Shown here: positions 33,561 to 45,375 of the stretch, piece after piece
Layout: the number at the start of each line of letters is the position of its first letter
How positions within the stretch are numbered: the stretch's first letter is position 1
NCBI GenBank assembly: GCA_917880885.1
Contig: OU862908.1
Location: 55,387,819-55,451,818, forward strand
From: Limnephilus marmoratus
Lineage: Eukaryota; Arthropoda; Insecta; Trichoptera; Limnephilidae
DNA: 64,000 bases
Direction of reading: 5' to 3'
Translations under genes and position numbers: made by a program
The notes under the pieces: generated by a model
The model's database searches: none
Told to the model about the DNA's origin: nothing
What the model saw: only the letters and a program-made list of their open reading frames with translations

Positions 33561-33697
33561 CCCTTATCACAATAATGCTGCAGCTCTTTCGTATTCATTA
33601 AGTAATGGTTCGATAAAATGTACGTACGTCTCATATTTTGTCTCATCTATATTTAATGCGTAAGAAGGAGCTGCAGCATTATTGTGATAAGGAACGT
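33561..33697. repeat. Second palindrome, about 27-bp arms
   Basis: CCTTATCACAATAATGCTGC...GAGCTC-type arm at 33563-33586 and its inverse GAGCTGCAGCATTATTGTGA TAAGG at 33671-33695, around an 85-bp loop. It lies 60 bp from the previous palindrome. A 72-codon minus-strand frame crosses it but is not recognised. Confidence 0.8.
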
Positions 33698-34120
33698 ACG
33701 TTTTATGCCTTATATTAAAAAGCGCCTGATACAATTGCTCGATAAAAAGTAAATTCATTGGAAACCCTACTAAAACTACTTTCATTTCTAACTTTTTACT
33801 TAATACTTTTTCATTTAAAAAACATAAAAAGGCTCTGCTTTGTATAGATTATGTCGATATTGTTTACCTACCTACAGTCGTCTGTATTCAGCTTTGATAA
33901 GCCAAAATATTTTTTTGCGAAATGGTTAGCAATTTCCTTTCACCGGATGTATCCTTTCCCAATAGGATATTGGTTACTTGGTCCACAAATATTCTTGACG
34001 TCGCCCTACCTTTTTGTATAATTTATGTCTTGTTTTAAAGAAAACCCGAGGACTTGCTGGCCTAGGTATATAATTTATAGGTCACGCAGAAATCTGAATC
34101 CACTGCCAAGTTAAATTAAA
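33698..34120. other. No gene seen
   Basis: No supported feature. Confidence 0.5.
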
Positions 34121-34700
34121 TTTTAAGTTAAATTAAATTTATATAATGAATAACTTATTACTTTGTATAAAACCACTATTTTTAAAACAATATCAACATG
34201 TTTCGACAACAATGTTGTCTTCGTCAGGATATGTTACTATGATAAATGATAAACAAGTATAGACAAATTAGAATAAATTATAACATAGACAAAATACTAA
34301 AAAGTAGAGGTGATTAATTACTTACTAATCATAAAAATAGTTATACAAAATTAAATTTAAAAATTATTTAAGGAAAAATAAAATTGCATTTAGATAATAA
34401 AATTTTTTTAAGAATAATTAATTAAAATAATTAGTCTAAATCAAAAAATCAATAATTATAATTAGTTGTAAGAATTAATAAGAAAATAATTTTAAAAGAT
34501 GGCTGTTTTTAAAAAAGGTTTGGTTATTTATAATATTTAATTTACTATTAATGCTTTTTCTAATTTCTAAAATTTCTAAATTATTATACAAAGTAATAAG
34601 TTATTCATTATATGAAAAATGATGCCACAAAATAAATTTGCGAAGTTTGAAGAAGAAATTAAATTTAATTTAATCTAAGTTAAATTCAATCAATAATCAA
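34121..34700. mobile_element. Penelope-like terminal repeats in inverted arrangement
   Basis: ATATAATGAATAACTTATTA (34139-) is inverted at 34585-34613. The left part, read on the minus strand, carries the hammerhead-like motif (34234-34188). The right part, read on the plus strand, is followed by a short frame MMPQNKFAKFEEE from 34619 that matches MTPQSEFARIEE at 49172. Sequence at 34250-34380 (minus) resembles 52010-52200. Arrangement and motifs suggest paired terminal repeats of a Penelope-like element with no RT left between them. Confidence 0.6.
34188..34234 (-). ncRNA. Hammerhead-like ribozyme motif, best core match
   Basis: Minus strand: stem I ATATC (34232-34228), CTGACGA (34227-34221), one extra A, stem II GACAAC/GTTGTC, GAA (34204-34202), stem III ACATGT (34201-34196), T at the cleavage position (34195), then GATAT (34194-34190), which pairs perfectly with ATATC. 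All invariant hammerhead bases are present and three stems form. The short self-complementary stem III is the type known from minimal hammerheads that work as dimers. The extra A before stem II is the only departure I see. Confidence 0.65.
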
Positions 34701-35007
34701 ATATCATCTTATACAGAGGGCTGGTATTGAAGTTAAATATAATAAAGAAAGCAAAAAGAAGACTATATTTCACAAAAGAGATGTAACCCAAAAAATGTGT
34801 CATTTTTAACCATTACAAAGATGAAGGTGTATCAAAAAATCGTCCTCATCGGTTAAATAAAGGAATAAATCACACGTATCTCTACGGAAATTATATGAGG
34901 TCCTCAATAGTTACCTACTCTAAATCTTCTAAGTGACACTGTAGTTTCTTTCGTCTAAAAAATACACTTATACACATAAACTTATGTTGAATTAACTCAT
35001 TTTTTTT

Positions 35008-35045
35008 CCCGGGGCGGCGGTACCCACACCCGCCTCCCAAATTGA
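35008..35045 (-). repeat. SINE-X 5'-end fragment
   Basis: CCCGGGGCGGCGGTACCCAC...CGCCTCCCAAATTGA matches the head end of SINE-X only. Confidence 0.65.
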
Positions 35046-35269
35046 CGGTGCAAAACGGCAATAAACATAAGTTGAAGCGAATGTAAATTGGTTTTTACAT
35101 TGGCAATTTTTTTCTTTGGCATTGCAAAAATCGAATATTTAGTTATTTATCATACTCAGAATCTTAGGTACTATTTTCACATAACAAAAAAAAAAGATTT
35201 GCAGCCTCTAAGATTTCGCTCTTCAATACTTCGAACAATGACACATACGAGTATATTGCATTAGTATTC

Positions 35270-35627
35270 TAACTCCAAGTGGTTTGCTACGTTTGGTGAC
35301 TTAGTAGGGGTGCCCGGGTTCACGGGGTAAGGTTTGCCGGGTCTTGGCGGCGGATTCGGGCTGGATCTAGAGATTAGAGGGAGCCTAACAGCCGGACTCT
35401 TTGGACCTATCGCCTTGCACCGCAGTTTGGAGGGATGTATTCATTCGTCCATCACTCCTGCACACACTAACCCATAGAAGCTTATCCACCCCCCTCATAA
35501 CATTTTCGTTCCCAGAACTTCCTCTCCTTCCTTTCCTGAAAACGACCATTCACCCAGCATCCTCTAAGATTACATAGACAGTGATTGAAATTATTTTCCT
35601 TAGGGCCTCCTGCGTGGAGCTTGTTTT
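35270..35627 (+). repeat. SINE-X, long subfamily, 5'-truncated
   Basis: From CCAAGTGGTTTGCTACG to CTGCGTGGAGCTTG. It carries the long-subfamily cassette (CTATCGCCTTGCACCGCAG) and has lost the poly(A). Confidence 0.75.
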
Positions 35628-36221
35628 AGGATACAGCCGACCAACAAACTTAAACCCATAATCATCCCATCAAACGTGCATCCCACTAACGAGGTAATTT
35701 CATAACACAACTCGTTATCGAATTCCGTGTTCACGCTTCGAAGCGTTGCGTTGGTTGCTCGTCCATTTCGTTAATTTGGCTCGCCTCGCGCTGCGCTAAA
35801 TCCCTTTGTATGGAGTCCAGAGTTCAGAGTTCTGGAGCGTGAACTTTCCAGAATTCTAATTTTAACCTATTACAACTTCTCTAAACCATTGAGTTTTATA
35901 ATTTTATAATTATTTATATAAGTAATTTGTTTCATGGATAGATCGGGGTACTTTTGTCACTTCATTTTTCGCATTGAAGTAAAACTGAGTTCAAAAAATG
36001 TGAACGGTTCATTTTTAGTAAGTTTTCATCCGCTTAGTTCTGATAAGTGAAAGTAACCCTAAATATATGCAGATTTCACATCGTTTTGAAAGAGGGCTTG
36101 GAATGAAAATCCATAGAAATGTGTTCGAATCGTATATTTGAACTTTTATCGTGTGCTTCTTGATGAAAAAAAACCTTCCATATTTGCCTGGGTAGTCGAT
36201 GATTACATAATATTGAATACT
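35628..36221. other. No gene seen; CpG-rich patch 35690-35830
   Basis: The patch TTCACGCTTCGAAGCGTTGC...CTCGCGCTGCGCTAAATC is CpG-rich for this window but has no frame I can support. Confidence 0.4.
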
Positions 36222-36897
36222 AGCATATCCGACAAAGGTGTTCTGCCATATAAATTATTTCTAGTGAATATTTTGGTGGTTAAATAAAAAATAACGAATG
36301 TATTGTAAGTGTGTGGGGATGGGATCTATGACAGAAAGAGGAATAGTGCGCTGTAGAGGATGACCGCCGATAAAAACAAAAAAACACCAAGTAAAGTAGG
36401 AAAATGAAACAAAGAAAATCAATATGAATGTCGAAGAGCTATTGAGTGTACGATCTTTTTTGTCAGTCCGTCTTTAGCCAACACAAATAAGCGCGAGAAG
36501 AAGATGCCGAATGAAATATCAGAATGACGCGACGCTTCTCGTGAATGTCTTGCGCATGTGTGGATGAAAGTTCGATGAGGTAGACGTAGCGCCATCTGTC
36601 ATTCAACAACATAAATAATTCCATTCTGTTTGAAATACGAAAGATGGTTAAATTTGTTTGTACAAAAATATTAAATCACGATTAAAAATGGGAGGGTGGG
36701 GGAAGGAGGGTTAAAATTTGGGGTGATAGGTATTTTTTTCTGGATAGGAACAGCCTAATCACCTAGTGGTATGAAATATACTTTAAAACCTATTCTCATA
36801 CCTACCAAATACACATAAAAATTTTATAAAAATCGGTCAAGCCGTTTCGAAGGAGTGCGACCACAAACACCGTGACACGAGATTTTTATATATGAGA
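36222..36897 (+). repeat. Dispersed LINE-derived repeat (ATACTAGC start)
   Basis: Starts ATACTAGCATATCCGACAAA, GGTGTTCTGCCATATAAAT and ends with TCGGTCAAGCCGTTTCGAAG, CCACAAACACCGTGACACGA and TTTTATATATGAGAT. The end block is a well-known form of RTE-type LINE 3' ends in arthropods. No RT coding sequence remains. Confidence 0.6.
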
Positions 36898-38380
36898 TAA
36901 TCATCATTGTTGTCCCTTTTCCCAACCCCGATATCATTTTTACAGTCACTGTGAAAAGCCAATAGTTGAATACATTATTTATCTTTTTTCGGGGTTAGTT
37001 ATTCAAGGCCCTTATAAAACGCTATATTGGAAAACAGCAAAACATTGTTCTCTCTTATTTCTTTTGTGACAAAGGTCTCTTTTTTTCTGAAGCAATATTT
37101 AATAAAATGCTTTAAAAATATGTGTATATGTATACGTACTAATAATTATCAAAAATGTATTTATTTGTTTTATTTTCTTATAAATAATACATTAACAGTA
37201 TAAATAAACTTTGACTGTCCAACTAGGAAGGTCTCCCGTTCTAGGAAAGTCAAATTGACAGGTTTCATTTATATTGGATATGTAGGTACATGCATGATTA
37301 TTCATATATGTAGTATTAAGTTAAGTTATTCACAGATTCCATTCATATAATTATAATATACGATACAGTTCATACAGTAGGATAGTAGTAGTAGACTAGA
37401 TTCTAGAAACAATTTATTATCGAATATGTATGAATCTCCTCTTAATCAAGCTGTCTGTTGTTTTTCATTTTTCCACATTTTTCCGCATCTTTTTCCCACC
37501 ATTTTGCGTTCATTTAAAAACCTGCAATCATCTTTTTGATGATCTGTTCTAAATTAGTTTTCAGAAAATTAATTTCGAAGGTAATTAAGAAGTAGAAACC
37601 ATTAAATTAGGCTTCTCAAATTGCCTCATTTACAACGGACGCCCTCGCTCCGTGTTTATATTTACCTTAAAATTTTGCGATAAATGTTCACTGTTAACTT
37701 TTCGCATATTTTAGGTGTGCGAGCATTTTAAAGTTGGAGAAAAACTTTTTCGCAAATCAGTAATAAGAAAATACGACTTTTCCCCAAGCGCAGTAATAAT
37801 TATATAATGTAATATTTTGCATCAGTAAGAATAGCAGATTGCAGTAGTTCACGGAGTATTCATGCCACCAACCATGGGGAATTAACATAATATTTATTTG
37901 ACTACTGAAAATGGTTTTCTGTGATGGTAAGAATGTGTATTCCACTTTTCACTGGGGGTTATTGCCTCGGGCTGTCATGTCGCTTGGAACGTACTTAGAT
38001 TTGGGATAGAATAACATACAAAGTGACATATTTGTTAACTCCCCTAGAAAGGGGTAAACAAATTAAGTTATTTAAGCCATTTGAAGTTTAAATCTGATAA
38101 TTTTATAAATATGTTATCCTATTTTAATGTCAGCTTTAAATGGGTATCCAAATAATCTCTACCTACTTATCGTTGTTTTGAAAAGTTCGATTTGTTTGTG
38201 TTGATTTTTGACTTCAGAACATGGGTTTCGCGTATAAAAAAATACATTTCTGATTACTGTTAGAGTTTAACCAAGTGTTAAAGGAATCAATTTAATAACG
38301 AAGCCGCTAATCAAAATTCACGGCTTCTTCTGCAAATTCCCAATTTTCTTCAAGTATTGAATCTTGAAATTACCAGAACA
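36898..38380. other. No gene seen apart from one hairpin repeat
   Basis: AT-rich; contains the 45-bp hairpin copy at 37210. Confidence 0.5.
37210..37254 (-). repeat. 45-bp hairpin repeat, copy 2
   Basis: TTTGACTGTCC...GGAAAGTCAAA with inner AACTAGG...CCCGTT. Same length and layout as 5249 and 50955. The fifth position of the outer stem is A-T here, where copy 3 has G-T and copy 1 a T/C mismatch. Confidence 0.65.
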
Positions 38381-38394
38381 TTGGTAGTTAATTG

Positions 38395-38640
38395 TTAACA
38401 ATAAATATAGGCAATGAGGCATGGAGCTGGCAGAAGAAGGATGACAGTGGACTAAATTCTGTAGAAATGAGAACCTTGAGGCGTTTGTTTGGTAAAACCT
38501 TGTACGATCGTGTGAGAAATGTGAAAATCCGCAAAGAATGCAAGGTTGGTGTAAGCGTACTGAGACCCTTAAGGGATGGTTTGGGCATGTAGAGCGAATG
38601 AACAACGAAGGATTTTAAGGAGAAGAAGTCGTAGTCGCCA
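38395..38640 (+). pseudogene. LINE RT C-terminal remnant
   Basis: NEAWSWQKKDDSGLNSVEMR, TLRRLFGKTLYDRVRN and VKIRKECKVGV correspond to the Y-G-S-E-x-W ... E-M-R-x-L-R region after the RT palm of RTE/Jockey-type LINEs. The frame then shifts: GWFGHVERMN-like residues follow in another frame (38560-38610). Degenerate fragment. Confidence 0.7.
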
Positions 38641-39827
38641 GAGAATGACATGTTAAGAGTCAGAATAATAAAAGAGTGTGTATGATTGAATGAAGTATGA
38701 ATGTGAAAAGGGCAAAGAGAGTGATGTTTGGCGGTTCGTCCTCCCTGCGGAGAAACGGCGTGATGGTTAGTTAATTTCAAATATAGGAGAATAATTTTTT
38801 TAATTTTTTTTTATTGCCTTTCTTCACCATAAAGAGACAATGCTCTTGTGTTTGGTCGGGGCTCAATTAGTAAATTAACAGATCGTATAAGTTAGTAATA
38901 ACGGCTATTGTAAATAATAAGTATGGTTAGAAAAACATGTATAAATTTAAAAATAAAAATCATGATAAGTTTAAAAAATCGTAATAATAATTAAAAAAAT
39001 CATTATAAATTAATGAATCATATAAGTTTGTAACAAAAATTATTGTAATTGGTAAGTAAAGGATATGTAAGTAAGAACGCAAGATTTATACAATAGTAGA
39101 CTTAAAGATAGAGAAACTAAGAAATGTTCCTAAATGTTGCACTTATTACGCAATGAAAAGGTTTTTTTTTTAAACCGTACGTGCTTTTACGTCAACCCAA
39201 TATTTAAAAAATGTACAATTACAAAATGTACTCGTACAATTCTTCTTGCTTCACTATATTATATAATGCAAGTTCCATTATACTCGATCAAACTTTAGAT
39301 ATAAATCAATCACCTTCGATCCGGTCGGGATTTCAGAGGCTTGAAAAATTGATGCGACGGCAAGTTGGAAATATTGATACAAAGCCTTACGAGTACAGCG
39401 AACAGTGAACAGTGAACAGTGAACACAGACAGAGCTAGTGCCAGATGCTATAACTACCGCGGAAACCTAGTGCTGGTACTGCTTTGAAATTCAATATCCC
39501 CGTGGCTCTAGTCGCGAAAAGCTATAAAAAGAATGTTTGATGGCACCTGCTCAAAACGCTGGAAATGTAATTTAATTTTTGAACATCCGGCGGAAGTGAG
39601 CAAAGCCTTACTCATTCAACCTTCGTCACATTTGACCCACTCCGCGAGTCAAAAAGAGGGATGGTATAATTTTAGGGTTAAATTATTCACACACAAAGAA
39701 TACCACCCGTTGTCATACTTTTATTGGAATATTTTATACGATCATTGAAATGAAAATCTCATTACTATCCTTTATTAACTCTGCGTTGACTTTTTATGCG
39801 AATACAACAATTTATGTATTTAATTAA
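38641..39827. other. Mostly no gene seen; short (GAACAGT)n
   Basis: A minisatellite of GAACAGT units lies at about 39398-39425. The rest is AT-rich without recognised features. Confidence 0.5.
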
Positions 39828-39955
39828 ATGAAGACAATATTAGTGAAACTCAATCGAAAATCTGGAGACGATATATATTGGCAATATCTATTTCTTTTTT
39901 TTTTATCTCGCTAATATTGTTTCATTCAATTAAATATTACAATTTGAGGTATTAC
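39828..39955. repeat. Palindromic element related to 18189
   Basis: AATTAAATGAAGACAATATT and GAAACTCAATCGAAAATCTG on the left; CTCGCTAATATTGTTTCATT CAATTAAAT on the right. The right flank (ACAATTTGAGGTATTACTCA) also matches the flank of 18189, so the repeat unit is longer than the palindrome. The right arm has lost part of its match. Confidence 0.7.
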
Positions 39956-40004
39956 TCATAAAGTTAAAAATAAAAATTTATGTATTTTTGACATTTTTAT
40001 TTAT

Positions 40005-40744
40005 TTATGAGACACCCAGCCTGGAAAGGTGGAGAAAGATCCTGGAGGATAATGGCCTAAAAATTAGCAGGAAAAAGACTGAATATTTGTATTTAGCATT
40101 TGAAGACACAAATGCTGTCACTCCTTCGATGCAACTGGATGGAGTAACATTAGCCAACTGTGATTAATTTAAATATCTGGGCTCACTAATCCACAGAGAC
40201 GGAGGATGTGCAGCGGATGTCATCCGTAGAATAGGTGTGGGATGGATTAAATTTAGATCCGTAACAGGAATATTGTGTGACTCCAAAATGCCTATAAAAC
40301 TGAAAGGAAAGATATACTAGACTAAGACCCGCAATAATGTATGGCTCCGAATGCTGGACTATGTACAACTCCTACACTAGGCAACTTGAAACAGCAGAAA
40401 TGCGAATGCTTAGATGGTCGGCAGGAGTATCATTAAAAGATAAGATCAAAAGTTCACGCATTCGTGGTAGCCTGGGTGTCACAGACATAAATAGTAAGCT
40501 GGAAGAACAACAGTTGAGATGGTATGGACACATAAGACGGAGACCATCAGACCACACAGTGAGGCAGGCAATGTCTATGGAGCTTCATCGACAGTCATCC
40601 AGAGGAAGACCGAAGAACTCCTGGATGACTCAATGTTCCAAAATTCTTCAGAGAAACGGCCTGGATGAAGGCGATACCCAGAACAGAAGAAATTACAACC
40701 TGAGAACGAGAAGAGCCGACCCCAACAGCCTACCTAGGCAATGA
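40005..40744 (+). pseudogene. RTE-type LINE reverse transcriptase, C-terminal part
   Basis: First frame: LERWRKILEDNGLKISRKKT, then FKYLGSLIHRDGG; a TAA lies just before FKYLG (about 40165). After a frameshift near 40320 it resumes with IMYGSECWTMYNSYTRQLET, AEMRMLRW, LRWYGHIRRRPSD and RGRPKNSWM. This is the order found in RTE-clade LINE proteins (RT thumb and C-terminus). It ends with a GAAGAAGAATAAG tail at about 40770. Confidence 0.85.
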
Positions 40745-40924
40745 GTTGGGACAGCGCAAGGAAGAAGAATAAGACCCAGCCTGGGTAACCTTTTGCTCAA
40801 ACGTGTATCTATACATTTAATTGATTTAAAAATGTATTGACGGTGACAGATGTTATAAGATTATAATTTTTGTGTATTATTTATCAACATCAAACATTTA
40901 TAAGTTGCTATATCCATGACATTC

Positions 40925-41110
40925 ATCAAACGAATTTATTTACAGTGTCGGTTTTTTGTATTTTGGTACGCTGGTATATACAGTATATAGACAAGTATTT
41001 TTTCCTTGTTGTATTTAAATTAAAATATGTTTTATTATTTTGTTATTCAGCCGTACATCCTCTCTGCATTCATTCGGGGACACTTAGATATAATTTGTCT
41101 AAGTAGGAAT
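40925..41110 (+). repeat. Dispersed repeat R2, copy 2
   Basis: Inverse partner of 32283-32480. Confidence 0.5.
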
Positions 41111-41757
41111 ACCGTATTTTCTCTAAACCGACTACGTATTGTGTATAAGTATGCCGAGGGGCCAACTGTCGGGGTATCAACTGTCATGGAATCGTATTGG
41201 CATCCATAATATTGGAATATAGAATGAGAAAGGGGGTAAAGCAGGATGGGATGTTCCTAAGTACCATATAACTGAAGACAGTAAAATCTCTTTGTGCAAC
41301 GTTTAAATTTTTAATAAAATGTACAGCTTAGCCTCATTATATTATTATATATTGCCGTAGGTATGTATCAATTTCTGCATGCTGAGTACTGAATCGAGAC
41401 ACAAGTTAAAAAACAAATGCAGTTAATATTTTAAATGTTTTATTCTTTGTGGGACGAGTTGTCTCTGCTGCCAATGCAACTAAACTAACATGTAGAATGT
41501 AGATTAACAAAATGCAAAGTTTTCTCTTTTCGAAAAATTCAACAATAAAATGTTCAACCAACAATCAATGATTCATTATATAATCTTTGTACAGAAAGTT
41601 TATTATGATGTGTTATTCTGACCGTATTAAAAATAATAATGTCGGTGATGTGTCTCTTTGTAACACCGCACCGGTTCAATGACTTCCACAACTGGGATTT
41701 GTTTTAATTTTCAAAATTGCGACTGATGTGCGAACGATTCTCAGATAAGTGATTTAG
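41111..41757. other. No gene seen
   Basis: No supported feature. Confidence 0.5.
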
Positions 41758-41940
41758 TAGGGCGACCGGACAACTCAACAACATGCAACTTCAACTTTTG
41801 AAAAAGAAAAAAATAACTTTTTTAAGTTGTGTTGGGTTATGGGCTATTTTTCAATTTTTGTTTTCGTAACTTTTAATGCCTTTTCAAATGAATGTTCAAA
41901 TGCCACATTTTTGAATTGTCGTAGAACCGTGAAGTTGATA
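41758..41940. mobile_element. MITE related to the one at 63368
   Basis: Starts GACCGGACAACTCA and ends with a GTAGAACCGT block. Internal GTTGGGTTATGGGCTATTT and TTTCGTAACTTTTAATGCC match GTTAGGGTTACCGGCTACTT and TTTCGTAGCTTTTAATGACC in the copy at 63368. The terminal inverted repeats are decayed here. Confidence 0.55.
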
Positions 41941-41944
41941 TCAA

Positions 41945-42433
41945 GATTATTTTCTTAAGAGGGCATTACCAGAGAAAACCGGAAATACGTCATTTTCAAA
42001 AAAGGTTTTAGACGTATTGACTCTTTTCCACAAAAAATTATAAATGGATTTCGAAAGATTGTTCTTTTATCTAGCATTCGTAGGTAATAAATTTTGAGAA
42101 TTTTTAAAAAATTTTATTATAATAAGGTTATTCCATAGGTCGTTGGCAGATTTGTTAAATTTTTAAAAAAAGTTTTTGTATTATACCACACCCATTTCAA
42201 ATAATATAATCATGCAGTAAAATAAATCAATACATTATCTAGCAAACGTATGTATTAGAATTTTAATTTTAGTTTCAATAAAATCATTAAAAAATATGTA
42301 CGTACATGTGTTTCTTGACGAAAATTGGTCCATTTGTGTATTTATTTGCGCACTTACAAACTAATATATTTCAGATTTTTTTAACATTCTTATTAAATTT
42401 AGACATTATTGAAAAATGATAAATACTTATAAT
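41945..42433 (-). repeat. Repeat R3, one half, split by the LINE
   Basis: Inverse of 61990-62453 (CGTATTGACTCTTTTCCAC, GATTGTTCTTTTATCT, TTTCTTGACGAAAATTGGTC). The other half continues at 45766-46017 after the LINE insertion. Confidence 0.85.
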
Positions 42434-42510
42434 TTATTTATTTATTTATTTGTTTGTTAACGCCCTTTTTCGGGGCTTTTACATATGAAATAGTAAGAAA
42501 TACACAGTAT

Positions 42511-45375
42511 TTATTGTACATAACTGAACTGCCTTCGTAACAATATTTTATATTTGTTTAAAGATAAATTGAAGATGTCCACTGACTTGGTATAATTGTT
42601 TCCCTCCATTAGTATTCTGGGCAAAGAGGAATACATATGGTAGTTAGTTCCAGAATTACTGCACTGAAATAAATCCTGACTCCTAGTATTACGTATTGGA
42701 ATCCGGAAGCTTATCAATTCGAGCAATATCGGACTGTCAACTAAATCATTTAGAATTTTATACAGAAATACCAAGTCAGTGAAAGTTCTTCTGTCTGACA
42801 ATTTGAGCATATTCATATCATTCAAAATAGTATTGTAGTTCAACATAATTGCTGGAATACCTATTTTAAAATTAAGAAAACGTAAGAATTTGTTTTGTAT
42901 TCTTTCAATAGCTTGTACATGTATATTGTAATATGGGTTCCAGACGGGAGAATTGTATTCAAGTTGACTTCTAACATATGCAAAATATAACAGTTTTATA
43001 CACTTAATATTGTTAAAATTTCTAGTTAGCCTAGTTATAAATCCCAACATTTTTAAGGCCTTATTAGAGATTTCTGTTATGTGGTTAACAAATGAAAGAT
43101 TAGATTGAAAAGTGATGCCCAAGTCTTTAATTTGTGTTAGTGTCTCCAGAGTATTGTTATCAATGTTGTAATTGAAGATCACTGGATTTTTTATTCGAGA
43201 AAATCTAACTATATGACATTTTGAGATATTTAAGTAAAGTCTATTTTCATTACACCAAATTAACAATTTGTTGATATTATCTTGAAGAATGTTGCAATGG
43301 TTAATATTTTGAATTATTCTAAAAATTTTGAGGTCATCAGCAAAAAGTAAGATAAATACATCATGAAATATTTTTGTAAGATCATTTATAAACAAGATAA
43401 ATAATATTGGGCCAAGGTGTGAACCCTGTGGAACTCCACTTGTTGCATTAATTTTTTCCGACAATGAGGATTTTATTCTAACAATTTGTTGTCTTCCAGT
43501 AAGATAGCTTTCAAACCAGGCTAATATACTGCCACGTATACCAAGCTTTTTTAATTTCCAAATGAGAATTTTATGGGAAACTGAATCAAAGGCTTTACTA
43601 AAATCAGTATAGACAGAGTCTACTTGTTTTTTTTCTTTAAAAGCATTGGTTATAAAATTTTCATAAATAATCAAGTTAGAAAGTGTACTTCTACCTGGCA
43701 TAAATCCAAACTGGTAAGGTGATATTACAGGTTTTATTTGGGCAAAAAGTTTGTCAAGTATTAGGCTTTCAAATAGTTTCGGTATGGTGGATTGAATGCA
43801 TATTGGTCTATAATTACAAACATCACTTTTATCGCCCTTTTTGAAAATTGGAGTCAAATAACTATTTTTCCACATATCGGGAAAAATTCCACTGGATAAA
43901 GATAAATTAAAAAGTTTGGTTAATGGAAGAGCAATTACTTTGATACATTCTTTGATAAATATTGTGGGGATATTATCCGGTCCTGCAGATTTGTTGATAT
44001 CTAATGATTTAACTTTAGTTACTACATCAGAGAGACTTATGGTACACTGCGAAATATCAAGAGTTTCATCTAGAGTTGTTGATGGAAGAGGAGCATTATT
44101 TGCGTCTGTTGAATAAACACTTTTAAAAAATTTTGCAAACAAGTTAACAATACCATCAGTATTATTGCTATGGCTGCCATTTAGGTGCATAATGCTCGGG
44201 AATTCAGAATCATCTTCTTTAAGAGATTTCGAATATTTCCAAAAATAATTAACATTGTTTATTATGGAGTTTTGAATTTCATTTATATGGTTACGGTAGC
44301 AAGTCATAGACATTTTTTTACACAAAGTTCTTAAATATTTAAATTCACTGTAATCAGAATTTTTTTTATATAATTTATATTCTTTATGTTTAAGTTTTTT
44401 GGTGATAAGTAGAGTTATAAGTTCTTTGGTGTACCATTTTGGATAGGTGTTTGGCTTACATATTACGGTTGGAACATAGATGCTAATAGCCTTTCCCAAA
44501 ACAGAATAAAATTTATTTGTAGCTGTGTTAATATCATCATATTGCACAGATGACCAATCAAAAGAGAGGAGATAATTACATATTTTCTCGTAATCAGTTT
44601 TGAAAAAATTTTGGTAACTGAAAGACAGTTTACAGGTATAAACATGTACATTAGAAATAATAACTTCCAGTGGAGGATGATAACCATCAGTGGGCACCAG
44701 CGGTTCACTACATTCTTCAATTACTAGTGACTCTAAGTTAGAAAAACATAAGTCTAGAGTACGATTATTTACATTTGATATAGTATTTGCCTGATTCAGG
44801 CCTAGAAATAACGCCATGTCTAGAATAATGCGTTCAGACTCACTCACACTGATATTATTGTCCCTGTTCACCCAATTCACATTTGGAAGATTATAATCAC
44901 CAGCAAGCAAAAATGTTGCATTAGCATGCTATTTTAATATAACTTCCACTTCCTCACTATGGCACCTGTATACTTCATTGCTTGAATTTGGTGGGATATA
45001 AATACAACCAACAATAATCTTTTTATTCCTGGCAACATTCACTTGCACGAAGATTTGTTCAAGAAGTTTGTATTTAGTTGTAATTAAGTTTGATTTGTAT
45101 TTCTTGCTGATAGCGATTAAAACCCCGCCACCTCTGCTTTTAGCACTTGTCAATGTATTTCTGTCTAATCTATACACATTATGATTTATAAAACCTAATT
45201 CACTAGAATTAATATTAGGTTCTAACCATGTTTCAGAAAGTAGAATAAACTCGTGCCCAAACATTGGTAGTGTAGATTGAAGTAGACTTAATTTTGTTTT
45301 AAGGCCTCTGACATTTTGGTAGTACAGCTGGCAATTTTTTGTTTGGTGTTTTTTAGAGGAGTTTTTTAATGGCAT
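42511..45375 (-). pseudogene. LINE ORF2: endonuclease-reverse transcriptase with one nonsense codon
   Basis: Starts ATG at 45375 and overlaps ORF1's end. The APE endonuclease residues are visible: QNVRGL (Asn), LLSETWL (Glu), IYIPP, then GDYNLPNVNW and a DGYHPPL segment. A single in-frame TAG at 44931-44929 falls between IYIPP and GDYN. From 44910 the frame is open for 799 codons: RT with YRPICI, YTDFSKAFDS (residues 434-443 of that segment), SGVPQGSHLGP (491-501) and FADD (523-526, catalytic), then the thumb and LEYNSPVWNPYYN near 651. Apart from the stop the protein looks intact, so the copy is recent. Confidence 0.92.

Noticed and set aside
33567..33785. 72-codon minus-strand frame
   Set aside because: Ordinary composition, but it crosses both arms of a palindrome and matches nothing I know. 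Kept only as part of the palindrome entry.
38388..38780. 130-codon minus-strand frame
   Set aside because: Antisense shadow of the LINE RT remnant on the plus strand.
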